A stretch of 12,297 nt of DNA, taken from positions 1 to 12,297 of the forward strand of contig JAJAYY010000184.1 in assembly GCA_026785965.1 (NCBI GenBank). The letters run 5' to 3'. Of this stretch, positions 5,495-12,297 are shown one piece after another. The DNA is from Sphingomonas bacterium (GTDB lineage Bacteria; Pseudomonadota; Alphaproteobacteria; Sphingomonadales; Sphingomonadaceae). The notes under the pieces are model-generated. The model was not told the DNA's origin and made no database searches. It saw only the letters and a program-made list of their open reading frames with translations. Every line of letters starts with the position of its first letter. Within the stretch, counting starts at the first letter, position 1. The position numbers were made by a program, and so were the translations under genes.

Positions 5495-7265
5495 GCTGAT
5501 CCTCCAATGCCGACGCGAGTGCTTCAAGCAGCGACTCGCCGTGGCGATCGAGCTTGGTATCGCCGATCCCCTCGATCAACGAAAGCGCCGCGAGCGATTC
5601 AGGTTTTGCCCCGGCCACCGCACGCAGCGTCGAATCGTGGAATATGACGTAAGGCGGGACACCCTCCTCCCTGGCGCGATCGCGGCGCCACGCGCGCAGC
5701 GCCTCGAACAACGGATCGTGGGGCAGATCGGCGCCGCCGCGGTCGCGCGCTTTGCGCACGCGTTTGGGCGGGACAGCGATGACGAGCTGCTCCTCGCCCT
5801 TGAGGATTGGCTTGGCGCCGGGACCAAAGCTCAACCCGCCATAATCGTCGCTGCGCAGCGCGTCGCGCGCGAGCAAGGAGCGCGCCACCGGGCGGACCAA
5901 CGCCAGCTCAGCGGCGTCCATGATGTTGAACACCGACAAATTGTGATGGCCGAACTGGCGGACCTTTTCATTATCGTCACCGCCAAGCACCGCCGCGAGG
6001 TGTGCGACCCCGAAGCGCATTTCGGTGCGGAACACCGCCGAGAGGAATTTGCGCGCCACGTCGCTGACGTCGATCGTCGCCGGCGGATCGAGGCAATTGT
6101 CGCAATTGCCGCACGTCGCGGGCGGATCCTCGCCGAAGTGGCGAAGCAGGATCGCGCGGCGGCAGGTCGCGGCCTCGACGAAGCCGGCGAGCGTGTTCAG
6201 GCGCTCGCGCTCGCCCGGGCGGCGATCGGGCTCGACCTCGGTCTCGATCCGGCGCCGCGCACGCGCAAAATCGTCGGCGCCCCAGAACAGCCACGCCTCG
6301 GCCGGATCGCCGTCGCGCCCGGCGCGGCCGGTCTCCTGATAATAAGCCTCGATCGATTTGGGACTTCCGGCATGGGCGACGAAGCGCACGTCGGGCGTGT
6401 CGATCCCCATCCCGAAGGCGATCGTCGCGGCGATCACCATGTCTTCGGAGGCGACGAACGCGGCCTGGTTGCGTTGGCGAACGCCGCCGTCGAGCCCGGC
6501 GTGATAGGGACGTGCCGCGCGCCCGGTACGGCCGAGCTGTTCGGCGATCTTCTCGGTCGCGTTGCGGCTGGTGGCGTAGACGATGCCGGGGCCGGGATGG
6601 TCGTTGAGCAAGGCCTTCAACTGCCCGGTCAGCCCATCGCGCGGCACGACATGATAGCGGATGTTGGGCCGGTCGAAGCCGGCGATGATCATCCCGTCCT
6701 CGGGAATGCCGAGCTGGGTGAGGATGTCGGCGCGGGTGCGGCGGTCGGCGGTGGCGGTCAGCGCGAGCCGCGGGACATCGCCGAAGCGATCAAGCAACGG
6801 CCTGAGCAAGCGATAGTCGGGGCGGAAGTCGTGGCCCCATTCGCTGACGCAATGCGCTTCGTCGATCGCGAACAGAGCGATGTGGGCTTCGCCAAGCAAT
6901 TGCGCGAAGCCTTCGCCGGTAGCGCGCTCGGGAGCGACGTAGAGCAGGTCGAGCTCGCCATCGCGCAGCGCGTCGCGGATGCTGCGCGGGTCTTCGGACA
7001 GGCTGGTCAGCGCAGCGGCGCGGATCCCGAAACTGGTCGCCGAGCGGACCTGGTCGTGCATCAGCGCGATCAGCGGCGAGATCACGATCCCGGTCCCTGG
7101 CCGGGCGAGCGCGGGAAGCTGATAGGTCAGCGACTTGCCCGCCCCGGTCGGCATTACCGCGAGCGTATGCTGCCCGGCCATCGCGCGATCGACAACTTGC
7201 TCCTGAACCCCGCGGAAGTGCGAAAAGCCGAAGCGGTCGTGCAAAAGTTGATGCGGGTCGGTCAC
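5478..7265 (-). CDS. recQ: ATP-dependent DNA helicase RecQ
   Basis: This is a 3'-5' superfamily 2 DNA helicase of the RecF recombination and fork-repair pathway, 595 residues from the chosen start. Domains in order: the helicase core with Walker A MPTGAGKS (about 38-45), DEAH box (135-138) followed by CVSEWGHDFRPDY, LALTATA, and motif VI QETGRAGRDG (about 310); the RecQ zinc site with C368, C385, C388 and C391 in the CGNCDNC cluster; a winged-helix region; and a C-terminal HRDC domain from about 508. A TTG at 7299-7301 would add 12 residues, but it looks like part of a -35 box; the GTG at 7263-7265 puts TDPHQLLHDRFGF directly after the start, as expected for the family. Its end overlaps the sulfur transferase gene. 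Confidence 0.95.
   Translation of the reverse strand: MTDPHQLLHDRFGFSHFRGVQEQVVDRAMAGQHTLAVMPTGAGKSLTYQLPALARPGTGIVISPLIALMHDQVRSATSFGIRAAALTSLSEDPRSIRDALRDGELDLLYVAPERATGEGFAQLLGEAHIALFAIDEAHCVSEWGHDFRPDYRLLRPLLDRFGDVPRLALTATADRRTRADILTQLGIPEDGMIIAGFDRPNIRYHVVPRDGLTGQLKALLNDHPGPGIVYATSRNATEKIAEQLGRTGRAARPYHAGLDGGVRQRNQAAFVASEDMVIAATIAFGMGIDTPDVRFVAHAGSPKSIEAYYQETGRAGRDGDPAEAWLFWGADDFARARRRIETEVEPDRRPGERERLNTLAGFVEAATCRRAILLRHFGEDPPATCGNCDNCLDPPATIDVSDVARKFLSAVFRTEMRFGVAHLAAVLGGDDNEKVRQFGHHNLSVFNIMDAAELALVRPVARSLLARDALRSDDYGGLSFGPGAKPILKGEEQLVIAVPPKRVRKARDRGGADLPHDPLFEALRAWRRDRAREEGVPPYVIFHDSTLRAVAGAKPESLAALSLIEGIGDTKLDRHGESLLEALASALEDQHGAAA
5501..5505 (-). promoter_or_regulatory. Ribosome-binding site GGAGG inside recQ
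   Basis: On the minus strand, GGAGG lies 6 bases before the ATG at 5492-5494. It decides the start of the sulfur transferase gene and lies within the last codons of recQ, which suggests separate initiation on a shared transcript. Confidence 0.75.
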
Positions 7266-7272
7266 GCTGTTC

Positions 7273-7301
7273 TCTATTGGGGCAGGTCTCGCTCCACGCA
7301 A
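7273..7301 (-). promoter_or_regulatory. Putative recQ promoter
   Basis: On the minus strand, TTGCGT (7301-7296) and AATAGA (7278-7273) are spaced by 17 bases. Transcription should begin about 7265-7267, right at the GTG start codon, again predicting a leaderless transcript. ACGC-AA-GCGT, a small inverted repeat at 7296-7305, covers the -35 box. No LexA-type box was recognised. Confidence 0.42.
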
Positions 7302-7341
7302 GCGTCGCTGGACGGAATCCCACGCTCTCGCCAGCTGTGTC

Positions 7342-7370
7342 TTGCGTCCGAACGGGGAGAGGCATAGATT
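7342..7370 (+). promoter_or_regulatory. Putative promoter of DUF6090 gene
   Basis: TTGCGT (7342-7347) and TAGATT (7365-7370) are spaced by 17 bases, divergent from the recQ promoter and with the same -35 hexamer. The transcript would begin about 7377, leaving a leader of some 55-65 bases before the likely start codon. The GGGGAGAGG in the spacer (7354-7362) could alternatively be a ribosome-binding site for a TTG at 7370. Confidence 0.4.
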
Positions 7371-7441
7371 TGCGTCGCCGCGCGAAGTGGCGGAGGCGAG
7401 CGGCTCCTCCCGATCTGGAAGGGAATCCTCAACTGCGCCGG

Positions 7442-8185
7442 TTGATTGTTCGCCGCTTAGTCGAAAATCTGAGGGCGCAGCAATGGCTCGCCGTCGTCAT
7501 CGACCTGGCGATCGTGATCCTTGGCGTGTTCGTCGGCATCGAGGTCGCAAATTGGAACGAGCGCCGTCAGGATCGTCAGGAAGAGCGCCGCTACTATCAG
7601 CAGATCATCGGCGATCTGGACTCCGACATGGCGACGCTTGCGACGGCGCGAGAGCGCTCGTTTATCAACGATCAATCGGCCGAATTCGTCTTGTCGAGTC
7701 TCGCCGACGAGACGATTGTGCGACGCCAGCCGGGCCGTTTCGCGATGTCCATCGTTCGCGCCGGGTTTCTCTATCTTCCGCAGCCTTCGCGACAAACCTA
7801 CGACGAACTCATCAGCACCGGTAACCTGAGGCTGTTGCGCGCGCCCGAGATGAAGGTGGCCATTTCGCGCTATTACGCTCTGTTCGCCGACAACCGGCAA
7901 TGGGATGCCATGGTCCGTGACCAGCAGAGTCAATATTGGTCAGAGATTGCGGGGATCGTGCCTCGACCGGCGCTGCGCTCGGCAATCCGGTTCGTTGAGC
8001 CGTCGCTATCCGGACCAGATGTCAGCCGAATGGTGACAAAGGCTCGATCTCGACCGCGCCTGCCGGACCTGGTGACCGGCATGGCTGTGCATCAGGAATG
8101 GATTCGCCGCGACTGCGAGCGGTTTGAGGTCGAATCGAAAGCTCTACGGGCAATGTTGCAACGGCGCCTTGCGACGATGAGCTGA
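7442..8185 (+). CDS. DUF6090-family single-pass membrane protein
   Basis: This is a protein of about 247 residues of unknown function. A short basic N-terminal segment (IVRRLVENLRAQQW) is followed by one strong transmembrane helix at about 16-36 (LAVVIDLAIVILGVFVGIEV) and the family-typical exit VANWNERRQD. The rest is predicted helical and soluble, with a charged stretch RQEERRYYQQIIGDLDSDM and a conserved-looking PSRQTYDELISTGNLRLL section. The start is uncertain: no ATG lies near, and candidates are TTG at 7442 (used here, family-like but without a Shine-Dalgarno), CTG at 7433 (GGAAGGG 9 bases upstream) and TTG at 7370 (GGGGAGAGG 7 bases upstream, but overlapping a promoter-like -10). Codon use includes TTA, AGG and CGA, less GC-biased than neighbouring genes. 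It stands alone, divergent from recQ. Confidence 0.75.
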   Translation: MIVRRLVENLRAQQWLAVVIDLAIVILGVFVGIEVANWNERRQDRQEERRYYQQIIGDLDSDMATLATARERSFINDQSAEFVLSSLADETIVRRQPGRFAMSIVRAGFLYLPQPSRQTYDELISTGNLRLLRAPEMKVAISRYYALFADNRQWDAMVRDQQSQYWSEIAGIVPRPALRSAIRFVEPSLSGPDVSRMVTKARSRPRLPDLVTGMAVHQEWIRRDCERFEVESKALRAMLQRRLATMS

Positions 8186-8316
8186 CGCCAACTCTTAAGT
8201 CTCCGATCATTCGGCCCCCGCCGCAGCCCACCGCGCCCGCGATATTGCAGCCGCACTGATTTGTCGGGCAAAAGATCGATTGCCATTCCCCGGCTCGGCT
8301 GGGCGACCGCGGCGGC

Positions 8317-8961
8317 TTAATCCTCGAACAAAGCGGTTCCGACCCGGACCGCCGTGGCGCCCAACATCACCGCGGTGGAATAATCGCCCGACATTCCCAT
8401 GCTCAGCCCGGTGACGTCATGGCGCCGCGCCAATTCATACAGGAAGGCGAAGAACGGCCCTGGCTCGAGCCCCAGCGGGGGGATCGCCATCAGTCCGGCG
8501 AGCGCGACCGGCGAGGCGCGCACCACGGCGAGGAATGCCTCGAGATCGGCCAGCGCGACACCGCCTTTCTGCTCCTCCTCCCCGAGATTGACCTGGACAT
8601 AGGCCGGGGGGGGGTGCGGCGCGGCGGCGAGCGCATCGAGCAAAGATGAGCGGTCGAGCGAGTGAATGGTGTCGAACAGCGCGGCGGCCTCGGCGACCTT
8701 GTTCGACTGGAGGCGGCCGATCATGTGGAGCCGGACGTCGGGGTAAAGCGCGCGCAACGCGGGCCATTTGTCGAGCGCTTCCTGAACGCGGCTTTCGCCG
8801 AAATCGCGCTGGCCGGCAACGATCAGCGCCTCGATCTCCTCGGCGGTGCGGCGTTTCGACACAGCGATCAGGGTCACGTCGAGCGGATCGCGCCGCGCCA
8901 GCCGGGCGGCGCGGGTGATTTCGGCGCGGACATGCGCGAGGCGAGTGGCGGCGGCGGTCAT
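8317..8961 (-). CDS. YggS-family pyridoxal phosphate homeostasis protein
   Basis: This is a cytoplasmic single-domain PLP-binding TIM-barrel protein that buffers vitamin B6 and affects amino- and keto-acid pools; no catalytic reaction is established. At 214 residues it is slightly short of the usual 220-235. Family marks: the PLP lysine K36 in LIAVSKRRTAEEI, DFGESRVQEALDKWP, HMIGRLQSNKV near 79-89, VQVNLGEEEQKGG, and the phosphate-binding end GLSMGMSGDYSTAVMLGATAVRVGTALFED. The ATG at 8959-8961 fits the family start. No strong Shine-Dalgarno is seen; a TATAGC (8976-8971) lies 9 bases upstream, with only a weak -35 candidate. It is separated from the outer-membrane gene by a terminator, so it is probably transcribed alone. 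I recall yggS lying near leuS in other alphaproteobacteria. Confidence 0.94.
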   Translation of the reverse strand: MTAAATRLAHVRAEITRAARLARRDPLDVTLIAVSKRRTAEEIEALIVAGQRDFGESRVQEALDKWPALRALYPDVRLHMIGRLQSNKVAEAAALFDTIHSLDRSSLLDALAAAPHPPPAYVQVNLGEEEQKGGVALADLEAFLAVVRASPVALAGLMAIPPLGLEPGPFFAFLYELARRHDVTGLSMGMSGDYSTAVMLGATAVRVGTALFED

Positions 8962-9051
8962 TTCGCGCGCGCTATAGGAAAACGCCTGCCAACCCGCCAG
9001 ACCCCAGGCTGCGGCAGCGCGCGGTCAGCGGACGGCGCTTAACGTCACAAA

Positions 9052-9079
9052 GGTCGCAAGAGTCGTAGACTCAGCGACC
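9052..9079 (-). terminator. Intrinsic terminator after the outer-membrane protein gene
   Basis: A two-part hairpin: outer arms GGTCGC (9052-9057) and GCGACC (9074-9079) pair perfectly. After a small AA/A internal bulge, the inner arms GAGTC (9060-9064) and GACTC (9068-9072) also pair perfectly around a 3-base loop. Read on the minus strand it begins 19 bases after the stop codon at 9099 and is followed by TTTGTG, a short U-tract. Read on the plus strand it is followed by ATTTTC, so it may work in both directions. Confidence 0.72.
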
Positions 9080-9098
9080 ATTTTCGGCCCCCAGCGGG

Positions 9099-9806
9099 TT
9101 AGAATTTGAAGGCGGTACCGACGTAGACGGCTTGGCTGTCGCGGCGCTGATCGGCGAGCGCGGCAAGCCGATCCTGTTCGACCTTGTAACGGACGCCGCC
9201 GGTGAGCGCGATGCGCCGGCTGAGATTGTAGGCCGCGCCGACATCGACCGAGACATTGTCGGGCTGGCCGAGCCCGAGGCGGCTCTCGCTGCGCTCGGCG
9301 CCGACCGCGACCCGGCCGGTAAACTTCTTGAGATTGTAGCTCACCCCAACCAGCGCGCTCTTGCGCGTGCCGAGCGCGGGGTCGGTGCTGACCGCCTTGG
9401 CGACGTCTCCGGCGAGCGCAAACCGCTTCCAGCCGACCGCAGCGCCAAGGTTGAAGCTGGCCGGGGTCAGCCCACCGACCTGCGGTGCGGCGGTGAGGTC
9501 AAGCGGGCGATTCGAAGCCGGAGCAAGGCTGCGGGCGCGGACCGCAACCCGGATCTGCGAGGGGCGGCCGGTAGCCGCGGCGGGGGTGAATTTGAACCCA
9601 TCGCTGCCGAGGCCGCGACCGGCGAGCGCGGCGGCGAGCCGCGGATCCGCCGCTGCCGGGGTAAAGCCGGTGATGCGTTCGAACGAGAAGGAAATTGCCG
9701 GCGGGCGAGTCTTGGTCGCGGCAAATGCGATCGCGGGCACGGCAAGAAGCGCAGCGGCGGTCAACACCACTACCAGTTTTTCGCCCTTCCCCTGTACGCT
9801 ATTCAC
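9099..9806 (-). CDS. Small outer-membrane beta-barrel (porin-like) protein
   Basis: This 235-residue exported protein has a signal peptide (basic QGKGEK, hydrophobic LVVVLTAAALLAVPAIAF, cleavage near AFA 27-29). The mature part has alternating hydrophobic and polar strands, for example GVSYNLKKFTGRVAVGAE and IALTGGVRYKVEQDR, separated by short turns, and ends in VYVGTAFKF, whose terminal phenylalanine is the usual signal for outer-membrane insertion. A Pro/Ala-rich segment without strand pattern follows the signal peptide up to about residue 110, so the barrel is probably small (six to eight strands). I do not recognise a named family; porin-like is inference. The GTG start at 9804-9806 is chosen because AAAGGAG lies 9 bases upstream; the TTG at 9812 would leave only 3 bases. 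A strong terminator follows the gene. Confidence 0.75.
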   Translation of the reverse strand: MNSVQGKGEKLVVVLTAAALLAVPAIAFAATKTRPPAISFSFERITGFTPAAADPRLAAALAGRGLGSDGFKFTPAAATGRPSQIRVAVRARSLAPASNRPLDLTAAPQVGGLTPASFNLGAAVGWKRFALAGDVAKAVSTDPALGTRKSALVGVSYNLKKFTGRVAVGAERSESRLGLGQPDNVSVDVGAAYNLSRRIALTGGVRYKVEQDRLAALADQRRDSQAVYVGTAFKF

Positions 9807-9815
9807 GCCCAACGA

Positions 9816-9822
9816 CTCCTTT
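9816..9822 (-). promoter_or_regulatory. Ribosome-binding site AAAGGAG deciding a GTG start
   Basis: On the minus strand, AAAGGAG ends 9 bases before the GTG at 9806 but only 3 bases before an in-frame TTG at 9812, which favours the GTG as the start of the outer-membrane protein. Confidence 0.7.
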
Positions 9823-9831
9823 GCTCCGCGT

Positions 9832-9860
9832 GATATAGCGCGACCAAGCTGTCGGTTCCA
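9832..9860 (-). promoter_or_regulatory. Putative promoter of outer-membrane protein gene
   Basis: On the minus strand, TGGAAC (9860-9855) and TATATC (9837-9832) are spaced by 17 bases. The -10 is good and the -35 weak. The transcript would begin about 9825, just upstream of the AAAGGAG site. The inverted repeat at 9862-9873 abuts the -35. Confidence 0.4.
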
Positions 9861-9861
9861 T

Positions 9862-9873
9862 GACTCAAGAGTC
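9862..9873. repeat. Inverted repeat GACTC-AA-GAGTC, possible operator
   Basis: This perfect 5-base inverted repeat with a 2-base centre sits immediately upstream of the proposed -35 box of the outer-membrane protein gene, where an activator or repressor dimer could bind. The regulator is unknown, and the short length means chance cannot be excluded. Confidence 0.3.
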
Positions 9874-9936
9874 TTTCATTTGCGGCTGTGTCATCGCGGG
9901 CACAATCGGCGCCGGGCGGGATCGCTCGCTCTGTGC

Positions 9937-9964
9937 TTGCCGCGCCGCGTCGAGCATCTATAAC
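9937..9964 (+). promoter_or_regulatory. Putative promoter of DUF3576 lipoprotein-leuS
   Basis: TTGCCG (9937-9942) and TATAAC (9959-9964) are spaced by 16 bases, giving a predicted transcript start about 9971 and a 27-base leader to the ATG at 9998. The -10 is one of the best matches in the window. leuS, 12 bases beyond the lipoprotein gene, probably uses the same promoter. Confidence 0.5.
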
Positions 9965-9997
9965 GCACCGGACATTCCGATTTGCCAGGATGAGTGC

Positions 9998-10432
9998 ATG
10001 ACCCGCCTTCACAAGACTTTCGCCGTTCTCGCTCTCTCGGGCGTCGCGCTCGCCGGCTGCAGCAGCAAGAGCGGCGCTCCGACCGAACTTGCCCCGTCGA
10101 AAATGACGATGATCGGGGTCAACAGCTATTTGTGGCGCGCCGCGGTCGACACTTTGTCGTTCGCCCCCTTGCTCCAGGCCGATTCGAACGGCGGGGTGAT
10201 CATCACCGATTGGTACGCCAGCCCGCAAAGCCCGGGCGAACGGGTCAAGCTGACGGTTTCGATCCTCGACCAGGATTTGCGCGCCGATGCACTGCGAGTC
10301 GCCGCCAGCCGTCAGGTCAACCAAAGCGGCAATTGGGTCGACAAACCGGTCTCCGCGGCGACCGTCCAGAAGCTTGAGGACATCATCCTGACCCGGGCCC
10401 GCGACCTTCGCCGCGCCACCGTCAGCGGTTAA
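9998..10432 (+). CDS. DUF3576-domain lipoprotein
   Basis: This 144-residue predicted lipoprotein has a short basic start (MTRLHK), a hydrophobic core and the lipobox LAGC, with acylation at C21. The rest matches the alphaproteobacterial DUF3576 pattern: MTMIGVNSYLWRAAVDTLSFAPL, GGVIITDWYASPQSPGERVKLTVSILDQDLRADALRV and the closing helix KLEDIILTRARDLRRA. It is expected to be anchored in the envelope and its function is unknown. The ATG at 9998 is chosen over an in-frame upstream ATG (9860) because it places the lipobox correctly and has AGGA 7 bases upstream. leuS follows 12 bases downstream; I recall the DUF3576-leuS order as common in alphaproteobacteria, often followed by the lipopolysaccharide-assembly gene lptE, which points to an envelope role only by association. 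Confidence 0.9.
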   Translation: MTRLHKTFAVLALSGVALAGCSSKSGAPTELAPSKMTMIGVNSYLWRAAVDTLSFAPLLQADSNGGVIITDWYASPQSPGERVKLTVSILDQDLRADALRVAASRQVNQSGNWVDKPVSAATVQKLEDIILTRARDLRRATVSG

Positions 10433-10444
10433 GGCCTAGCGCCC

Positions 10445-12297
10445 ATGACCGACCGCTTCGACCCGGCGGTTGCCGACCGGCGCTGGCAACAGCGCTGGGC
10501 GGACGCCGGCAGCTTCATCGCCGATTCGGGTAGCGCCAAGCCCAAGGCCTATGTGCTCGAGATGTTCCCTTATCCGTCGGGGCGCATCCACATGGGACAC
10601 GTCCGCAATTACACGATGGGCGACGTGCTCGCCCGGTTCCGCCGGATGCAGGGCTTTGAAGTGCTCCACCCGATGGGCTGGGATGCGTTCGGAATGCCGG
10701 CCGAAAATGCGGCGATGGAGCAGAAGGTCCATCCGGGCGAATGGACCCGCGCCAATATTGCGGCGATGCGCGGGCAATTGCAGCGGATCGGCTTCGCGAT
10801 CGACTGGAGCCGCGAACTCGCCACCTGCGAACCCGATTATTATGGCCATGAGCAGGCCTTGTTCCTCGACCTGATGGACGCCGGGCTGGTGTATCGCAAG
10901 GAGAGCGAGGTCAATTGGGACCCGGTCGATATGACCGTGCTCGCCAACGAGCAGGTGATCGACGGCAAGGGCTGGCGATCGGGCGCCGAGGTCGAACGGC
11001 GCAAGCTTAGCCAGTGGTTCCTGAGGATCACCGATTTTGCCGAGGAATTGCTCGACGGGCTCGGGACGCTCGATCAATGGCCCGACAAGGTCCGGCTGAT
11101 GCAGGAGAATTGGATCGGCAAGAGCCAGGGGCTGCAATTCTGTTTCCGACTGGCCGGCAATCCGCCAGGCGGGACGTCGTGCGACCTCGAAGTGTTCACC
11201 ACTCGCCCCGACACCATCTTTGGCGCCAGCTTCGTCGCGATTTCGCCCGGCCACCCGATCGCCGAGGCGCTGGCCGTCGACCATCCGAAGGTCGCGGCGT
11301 TCATCGCGGCCTGCGCCAAGGGCGGGACCACCGCGGCCGAAATCGAAACCGCCGAAAAGCTCGGCTTCGACACCGGGCTTGAAGTGATCCACCCGATCGA
11401 TCCCGAGCGCCGCCTGCCGGTGTGGATCGCCAATTTCGTGCTGATGGATTATGGCACCGGGGCGCTGTTCGGGGTTCCGGCGCATGATGTTCGCGACTTT
11501 GAGTTTGCGAATAAATATCATTTGCCGATCCGCCGCGTCGTCGCTGACAGCGCCGGCAATGCCGCGCAAGAGGTGGTCGAAGCCGAAACTGGCGCCGGGA
11601 TCGCGGTCAATTCATCGTTCCTCGACGGATTGACCAGTGCCGCGGCCAGCGCCGAAGTGATCAAGCGCGCCGCAGCCGCCGGCTGGGGACAGGGCAAGAC
11701 CCAATATCGGCTGCGCGACTGGGGCGTGTCGCGCCAGCGTTACTGGGGCACGCCGATCCCGATCATCCATTGCGAAGGCTGCGGCCCGGTGGGTGTGCCC
11801 CGCGACCAATTGCCAATCATTTTGCCCGAGGATGTCAGCTTCGATATCCCCGGCAACCCGCTCGACCGCCATCCGAGCTGGAGCAAGGTCGACTGCCCGG
11901 CGTGCGGCGCGGCCGCGCGGCGCGAAACCGACACGCTCGACACGTTCGTCAATTCGAGCTGGTATTTCATCCGCTTCGCCAGCCAGCCCAAGGACCAGCC
12001 GTTCGACCGCGCCGAGGCCGAGGCGTGGCTGCCGGTCGGCCAATATATCGGCGGGGTCGAGCATGCGATCTTGCACTTGCTCTACGCGCGCTTCTTTACC
12101 CGCGCGCTCGAACGCATCGGGCGGCTGTCGATCAAGGAGCCGTTCAAGGGGCTGTTCACGCAAGGCATGGTGACCCACGAGACCTACCAGAGCCTCGATG
12201 GCCGCTGGCTTGGCCCCGACGAGATCGATCTTGGGACGAGCGGGGCGATCGTCGAGCGCTCCACCGGTGCCGGCGTGACTCGCGGGCGCATCGAGAA
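10445..12297 (+). CDS. leuS: Leucine-tRNA ligase LeuS, 3' end cut by window
   Basis: This class Ia aminoacyl-tRNA synthetase charges tRNA-Leu and hydrolyses mischarged tRNA. The window holds 617 codons with no stop; the whole enzyme is usually 820-880 residues. Visible parts are the catalytic-site motif [11 protein letters not shown] with HMGH at residues 49-52, [12 protein letters not shown], the CP1 editing domain with TTRPDT near 252-257 and [19 protein letters not shown] near 337-355 (D348 aligns with the editing aspartate), two Cys pairs (C443/C446 and C484/C487) that may bind zinc, [31 protein letters not shown] and [16 protein letters not shown]. The final bases encode RIE and the beginning of a Lys codon, where the KMSKS loop normally follows. 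The ATG at 10445 has only an AAGG at 10431-10434, overlapping the previous stop, so translation is likely coupled to the lipoprotein gene. Confidence 0.97.
   Translation, partial: MTDRFDPAVADRRWQQRWADAGSFIADSGSAKPKAYVLEMFPYPSGRIHMGHVRNYTMGDVLARFRRMQGFEVLHPMGWDAFGMPAENAAMEQKVHPGEWTRANIAAMRGQLQRIGFAIDWSRELATCEPDYYGHEQALFLDLMDAGLVYRKESEVNWDPVDMTVLANEQVIDGKGWRSGAEVERRKLSQWFLRITDFAEELLDGLGTLDQWPDKVRLMQENWIGKSQGLQFCFRLAGNPPGGTSCDLEVFTTRPDTIFGASFVAISPGHPIAEALAVDHPKVAAFIAACAKGGTTAAEIETAEKLGFDTGLEVIHPIDPERRLPVWIANFVLMDYGTGALFGVPAHDVRDFEFANKYHLPIRRVVADSAGNAAQEVVEAETGAGIAVNSSFLDGLTSAAASAEVIKRAAAAGWGQGKTQYRLRDWGVSRQRYWGTPIPIIHCEGCGPVGVPRDQLPIILPEDVSFDIPGNPLDRHPSWSKVDCPACGAAARRETDTLDTFVNSSWYFIRFASQPKDQPFDRAEAEAWLPVGQYIGGVEHAILHLLYARFFTRALERIGRLSIKEPFKGLFTQGMVTHETYQSLDGRWLGPDEIDLGTSGAIVERSTGAGVTRGRIE

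Noticed and set aside
5349..7367. 672-codon open frame on the plus strand, opposite recQ
   Set aside because: It is antisense to a clearly recognised helicase, and its protein is rich in Arg/Ala/Gly/Asp/Val with no domain I recognise. Long antisense frames are expected in GC-rich genes with biased third positions.
8288..8304. Hairpin CCCGGC-TCG-GCTGGG between the DUF6090 and yggS genes
   Set aside because: It forms six pairs only with a G-U on the plus strand and a mismatch on the minus strand, has no T-run on either side, and lies over 100 bases after the DUF6090 stop.
9860..9997. Longer N-terminus of the DUF3576 lipoprotein from the ATG at 9860
   Set aside because: It would bury the lipobox 67 residues into the protein and would run across the proposed promoter; the ATG at 9998 has a ribosome-binding site and a proper lipoprotein signal.
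10436..11569. 377-codon minus-strand frame opposite leuS
   Set aside because: leuS is a certain gene in this interval. The antisense frame has no domain and no promoter or ribosome-binding signal that I can see.

Overview
The window looks like ordinary chromosome from a high-GC alphaproteobacterium, most likely a sphingomonad (Sphingomonadales). The inference rests on the GC-rich codon use, on small families common in that group (DUF4402, DUF6090, DUF3576 and the CHCC zinc-finger protein) and on the DUF3576 lipoprotein sitting directly before leuS. No 16S gene or other phylogenetic marker was compared, so the genus is unproven. There are no tRNAs, rRNAs, transposases, CRISPR repeats or phage genes.

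Layout from left to right. The first 82 bases hold no gene. A minus-strand pair follows: an ABC-2-type ATPase (1678-2619), then nadB (83-1681), joined by a 4-base GTGA overlap. A 239-base divergent region separates them from a plus-strand block: an exported DUF4402 protein (2859-3371), a 66-residue CHCC zinc-finger protein (3415-3615) and tldD (3612-5033), the last two joined by an ATGA overlap. Convergent to tldD is a minus-strand pair, recQ (7265 down to 5478) and a TIGR01244-family sulfur transferase (5494 down to 5081), overlapping by 17 bases. A DUF6090 membrane protein (about 7442-8185) is divergent from recQ. Next, on the minus strand, are yggS (8317-8961) and a small outer-membrane beta-barrel protein (9099-9806) with a strong terminator. 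The right edge carries a DUF3576 lipoprotein (9998-10432) followed after 12 bases by leuS, which the window cuts just before its KMSKS loop.

Most genes are housekeeping: NAD synthesis, DNA repair, PLP homeostasis, leucyl-tRNA charging and TldD proteolysis. I did not find an obvious new defence, secretion or biosynthetic system. The most useful observations concern expression. Several genes have a sigma70-like promoter whose -10 element ends only 6-8 bases before the start codon, which predicts leaderless or near-leaderless transcripts. In two of them (the ABC ATPase and recQ) an upstream in-frame TTG that would serve as a longer start is part of the -35 element. Also worth a look are an ABC ATPase coupled to nadB with no permease nearby, the uncertain start of the DUF6090 gene, and inverted repeats upstream of the two envelope-protein genes.
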